From NCBI GenBank assembly GCA_900551385.1, contig URVS01000096.1, positions 1 through 5,900 on the forward strand: a stretch of 5,900 bases of DNA. Direction: 5' to 3'. The notes beneath the pieces are model-generated. The model saw only the letters and a program-made list of their open reading frames with translations. It made no database searches and was not told where the DNA came from. The translations under genes were made by a program, and so were the position numbers. Of the stretch, positions 4,165 to 5,900 are shown in pieces; position 1 is the stretch's first letter; every line of letters begins with the position of its first letter. The DNA comes from an uncultured Mollicutes bacterium (lineage in GTDB: Bacteria > Bacillota_I > Bacilli_A > RFN20 > CAG-449).

Positions 4165-5900
4165 TTATTCTACAGCTTCAAATACAATTTTACAAAGAGA
4201 AGAACCATAAGAAAGTAATATATTGTTTTCTGAAGAAGTTATTTTGTTGTTAGCTAAAGTTGCAGTTTTTGGATAATATATTTTAACATTTTCATTTGTA
4301 TTAAAATAGCCAATAGAAAATGTTCCACCAGAAACAGTGACTCTACTTGTATTAGATAAATAAAGTGCAGATTTTGCACTGGCAAAACAAATACCAGTTT
4401 TACCATCTGCAGCATTAACAACTACAGTACCATATAATTCAGCTTTTCCTCCGTTCTCCATTATGATAGCGTCATTTTTACTTGCATTTACTTTTAAAGT
4501 ACTTCCACTTTCAACAAGTAACAATTTTAAAACTTTAAGTTCTCCTGTTATTGAAAGTTTTCCTTTTCCACTTATAATAAATGATTCTGTTGAAAACTTA
4601 CCAGTTAAATTAATTTCTTTATTTTCATCAACACTAAATTTATATCCAGTACTTTCAGAATAATTGATTGTAAGCCCATCAACTTTTAATTCACTTACTT
4701 TATCAAAAGATAATTCAATAAATAATTTTGTTACAGTGTGTGTAAAGACAAATTTACTATCAACAATTTCAACATTATAATCACTAAAATTAAGGGTTGG
4801 AAGTGTAACATTATTACCATCAGAATCTTGAGCAACACCAGGATTAACTATATCAGGTGCTGTAACAATAATATATTTATCGCTTACCTTTTTAGTTTCA
4901 ATATTACATAAACCTTTATTTTCACAGCGACTAAGATCTAAAATACAATTTTCTCCTACATAATAACTTCCATTATTTTGAGTACAATCTGCAGGAATAC
5001 AGAAATATCCTTTTTTTAATCCATCTTTATTTGCCGAGAATGTTCCAATAAAGAAATAAAAATTTTCACCAACAATTCTACTATCAGAAGTTAAAGATAA
5101 TTTAGCACCACCATTTAATTCAATAGCAGTATTTTTACCAGAACCAATAAATTTTGCTTTACCATATAATTTTAAAGATCCATATTCTGCAATAATAATA
5201 CTATTAGAATTAGTACATGTGATATTAAATTCACTATCTTTTTCTGCAATCATATTACTAGATTCAATTTTACCATTAAGATTAACTTTTACATTAGATT
5301 TTATAACAAATGTTTTAGCATTAATTGAACCATTTATTGTATATTCACCAGTTTGTAATTCAATAGAAGTTTCTTTTGCGTCTATTGAACCAAATGATAC
5401 TATTTTATTATCTTTTGTATTAAAAATAAATTTTCCTTCATTATAAGTAATTTTTAAACCATCAATATCATTTGCAAAATGACAATTAATATTGTTATAT
5501 TCTTTTCTTTTGTTTTCTGCATCAATAATACTAAATTTATTTGTTATTGCTTTTTTAATAATAATACCAGATTCTTTATGAGTAAATACAACAACTCCTA
5601 TACTCATTTTTTCTAAATATTCATAATCAGTTGTATTTAATATTGGAAGAACTTTTCTAGTTCCTTTAATATTTTCAGCATAACCTTCTTCAGTAAACGT
5701 TGGTGCTTTCATAACCTTAAATACTGTTTCATCTGGTTCAGTTAAAGTAAGAGTTAATTCTGTAGTTTTCTCAATAGGTTTAGGATCTTCTACTTCACCA
5801 TCTTTTTTTTCTGGAGTATAAATATACAAGAATTTTATAGTACCACCTTTTTTAGAAAAGTCTTCAGGTACAGTCATAGAAAAATCATCTGCTGATAATT
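4165..5900 (-). CDS. Large probable surface protein with two Ig-like/beta-solenoid modules (partial at right edge)
   Basis: The frame is open to the right edge, so the N-terminus lies outside the window; seven codons (LSADDFS) are visible before the first ATG at 5877, which is probably internal. Counting from that ATG, residues 21-37 form a Lys/Glu/Pro-rich linker. Two related modules follow. Module 1 (about 55-316) starts KAPTFTEEGYAENIKGTRKV, with LPILNTTDY at 77-85 and VFTH at 97-100. Module 2 (about 337-557) starts TAPDIVNPG, with LPTLNFSDY at 359-367 and VFTH at 377-380. Each continues through a DGLxIxY motif (139-145, 400-406) into short, regularly spaced hydrophobic strands rich in Gly, Ser and Asn, typical of a right-handed beta-helix. 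There is no LPXTG motif, sorting-type C-terminal membrane segment or tryptophan; the end is KIVFEAVE. I do not recognise a specific family and infer an extracellular or surface role from this style alone. Anchoring would have to be N-terminal. Confidence 0.8.
   Translation of the reverse strand, partial: LSADDFSMTVPEDFSKKGGTIKFLYIYTPEKKDGEVEDPKPIEKTTELTLTLTEPDETVFKVMKAPTFTEEGYAENIKGTRKVLPILNTTDYEYLEKMSIGVVVFTHKESGIIIKKAITNKFSIIDAENKRKEYNNINCHFANDIDGLKITYNEGKFIFNTKDNKIVSFGSIDAKETSIELQTGEYTINGSINAKTFVIKSNVKVNLNGKIESSNMIAEKDSEFNITCTNSNSIIIAEYGSLKLYGKAKFIGSGKNTAIELNGGAKLSLTSDSRIVGENFYFFIGTFSANKDGLKKGYFCIPADCTQNNGSYYVGENCILDLSRCENKGLCNIETKKVSDKYIIVTAPDIVNPGVAQDSDGNNVTLPTLNFSDYNVEIVDSKFVFTHTVTKLFIELSFDKVSELKVDGLTINYSESTGYKFSVDENKEINLTGKFSTESFIISGKGKLSITGELKVLKLLLVESGSTLKVNASKNDAIIMENGGKAELYGTVVVNAADGKTGICFASAKSALYLSNTSRVTVSGGTFSIGYFNTNENVKIYYPKTATLANNKITSSENNILLSYGSSLCKIVFEAVE
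4207..4869 (-). repeat. Protein-level repeat, module 2 of the surface protein
   Basis: This encodes residues about 337-557, counted from the ATG at 5877. Matching landmarks to module 1 are TAPD, LPTLNFSDY, VFTH, DGLTINY, the EINLTGKFSTESFII strand region, and the terminal ENNILL. The similarity is at protein level only; the DNA copies have diverged well beyond direct-repeat recognition. Confidence 0.7.
4930..5715 (-). repeat. Protein-level repeat, module 1 of the surface protein
   Basis: This encodes residues about 55-316, counted from the ATG at 5877. It matches module 2 at KAPT, LPILNTTDY, VFTH, DGLKITY, the EYTINGSINAKTFVI strand region and ENCILDLS. Compared with module 2 it carries about 20 extra residues between VFTH and DGL, and its seven cysteines (132, 221, 293, 298, 311, 318, 324) contrast with two in the rest of the protein (497, 562). 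Confidence 0.7.

Noticed and set aside
4463..4663. Plus-strand open frame of 66 codons
   Set aside because: It is antisense to the large surface-protein gene, without a ribosome binding site or family resemblance.
5219..5446. Plus-strand open frame of 75 codons
   Set aside because: It is antisense to the large surface-protein gene; its hydrophobic product reflects the reverse complement of strand-rich codons.
1..5900. Horizontal transfer of comEA-comEC into Bacteroides
   Set aside because: It would need simultaneous in-frame breaks in two unrelated genes, plus flanking rpsO and surface-protein genes of the donor style. A chimeric assembly explains everything more simply.

Overview
This window joins two unrelated genomes. 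Positions 1 to about 820 read as a Bacteroides-type gut bacterium: moderate base composition, no Shine-Dalgarno sites, and TAnnTTTG-type promoter boxes. Its two genes are characteristic of Bacteroidetes, a SulP anion transporter and the start of a hybrid two-component sensor. From about position 843 to the end, the DNA is extremely AT-rich with strong AGGAGG ribosome binding sites. It carries comEA-comEC, rpsO and a large repeat-rich surface-type protein. That fits an AT-rich member of the Bacillota from the Mollicutes/Erysipelotrichia/RF39 neighbourhood; this placement is inferred from composition and gene style, not from a search. Both genes at the seam are cut mid-domain, and a stretch of about 20 bases (821-842) makes sense in both of them. 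A chimeric metagenome assembly at a shared k-mer is therefore much more likely than natural transfer.

Layout. 1-363 (-): N-terminal 121 residues of a SulP transporter, running off the left edge. 364-472: short divergent promoter region. 473 to about 842 (+): first ~120 residues of a periplasmic sensor of the hybrid two-component (HTCS) type, cut by the seam. About 822-2507 (-): ComEC, missing the C-terminal part of its metallo-beta-lactamase domain because of the seam. 2504-3040 (-): ComEA, whose stop overlaps the comEC start by four bases. 3041-3208: divergent control region. 3209-3478 (+): rpsO, with its own terminator. 3505-4109: about 600 bases of very AT-rich DNA without a credible intact gene, but with a minus-strand terminator at its left end and a few gene-like scraps. 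4110-4145: terminator. 4165-5900 (-): C-terminal 577 residues of a large protein built from two copies of an Ig-like linker plus beta-solenoid module, running off the right edge.

ComEA and ComEC form an operon for the last steps of DNA uptake: ComEA binds incoming double-stranded DNA outside the membrane and ComEC is the channel. rpsO is a separate housekeeping transcript. The repeat protein is probably cell-surface exposed. I see no CRISPR array, mobile element, tRNA or rRNA. The most useful points are the assembly seam, the unusual ComEC residues, the duplicated module of the surface protein, and the orphan minus-strand terminator beside the gene-poor stretch.
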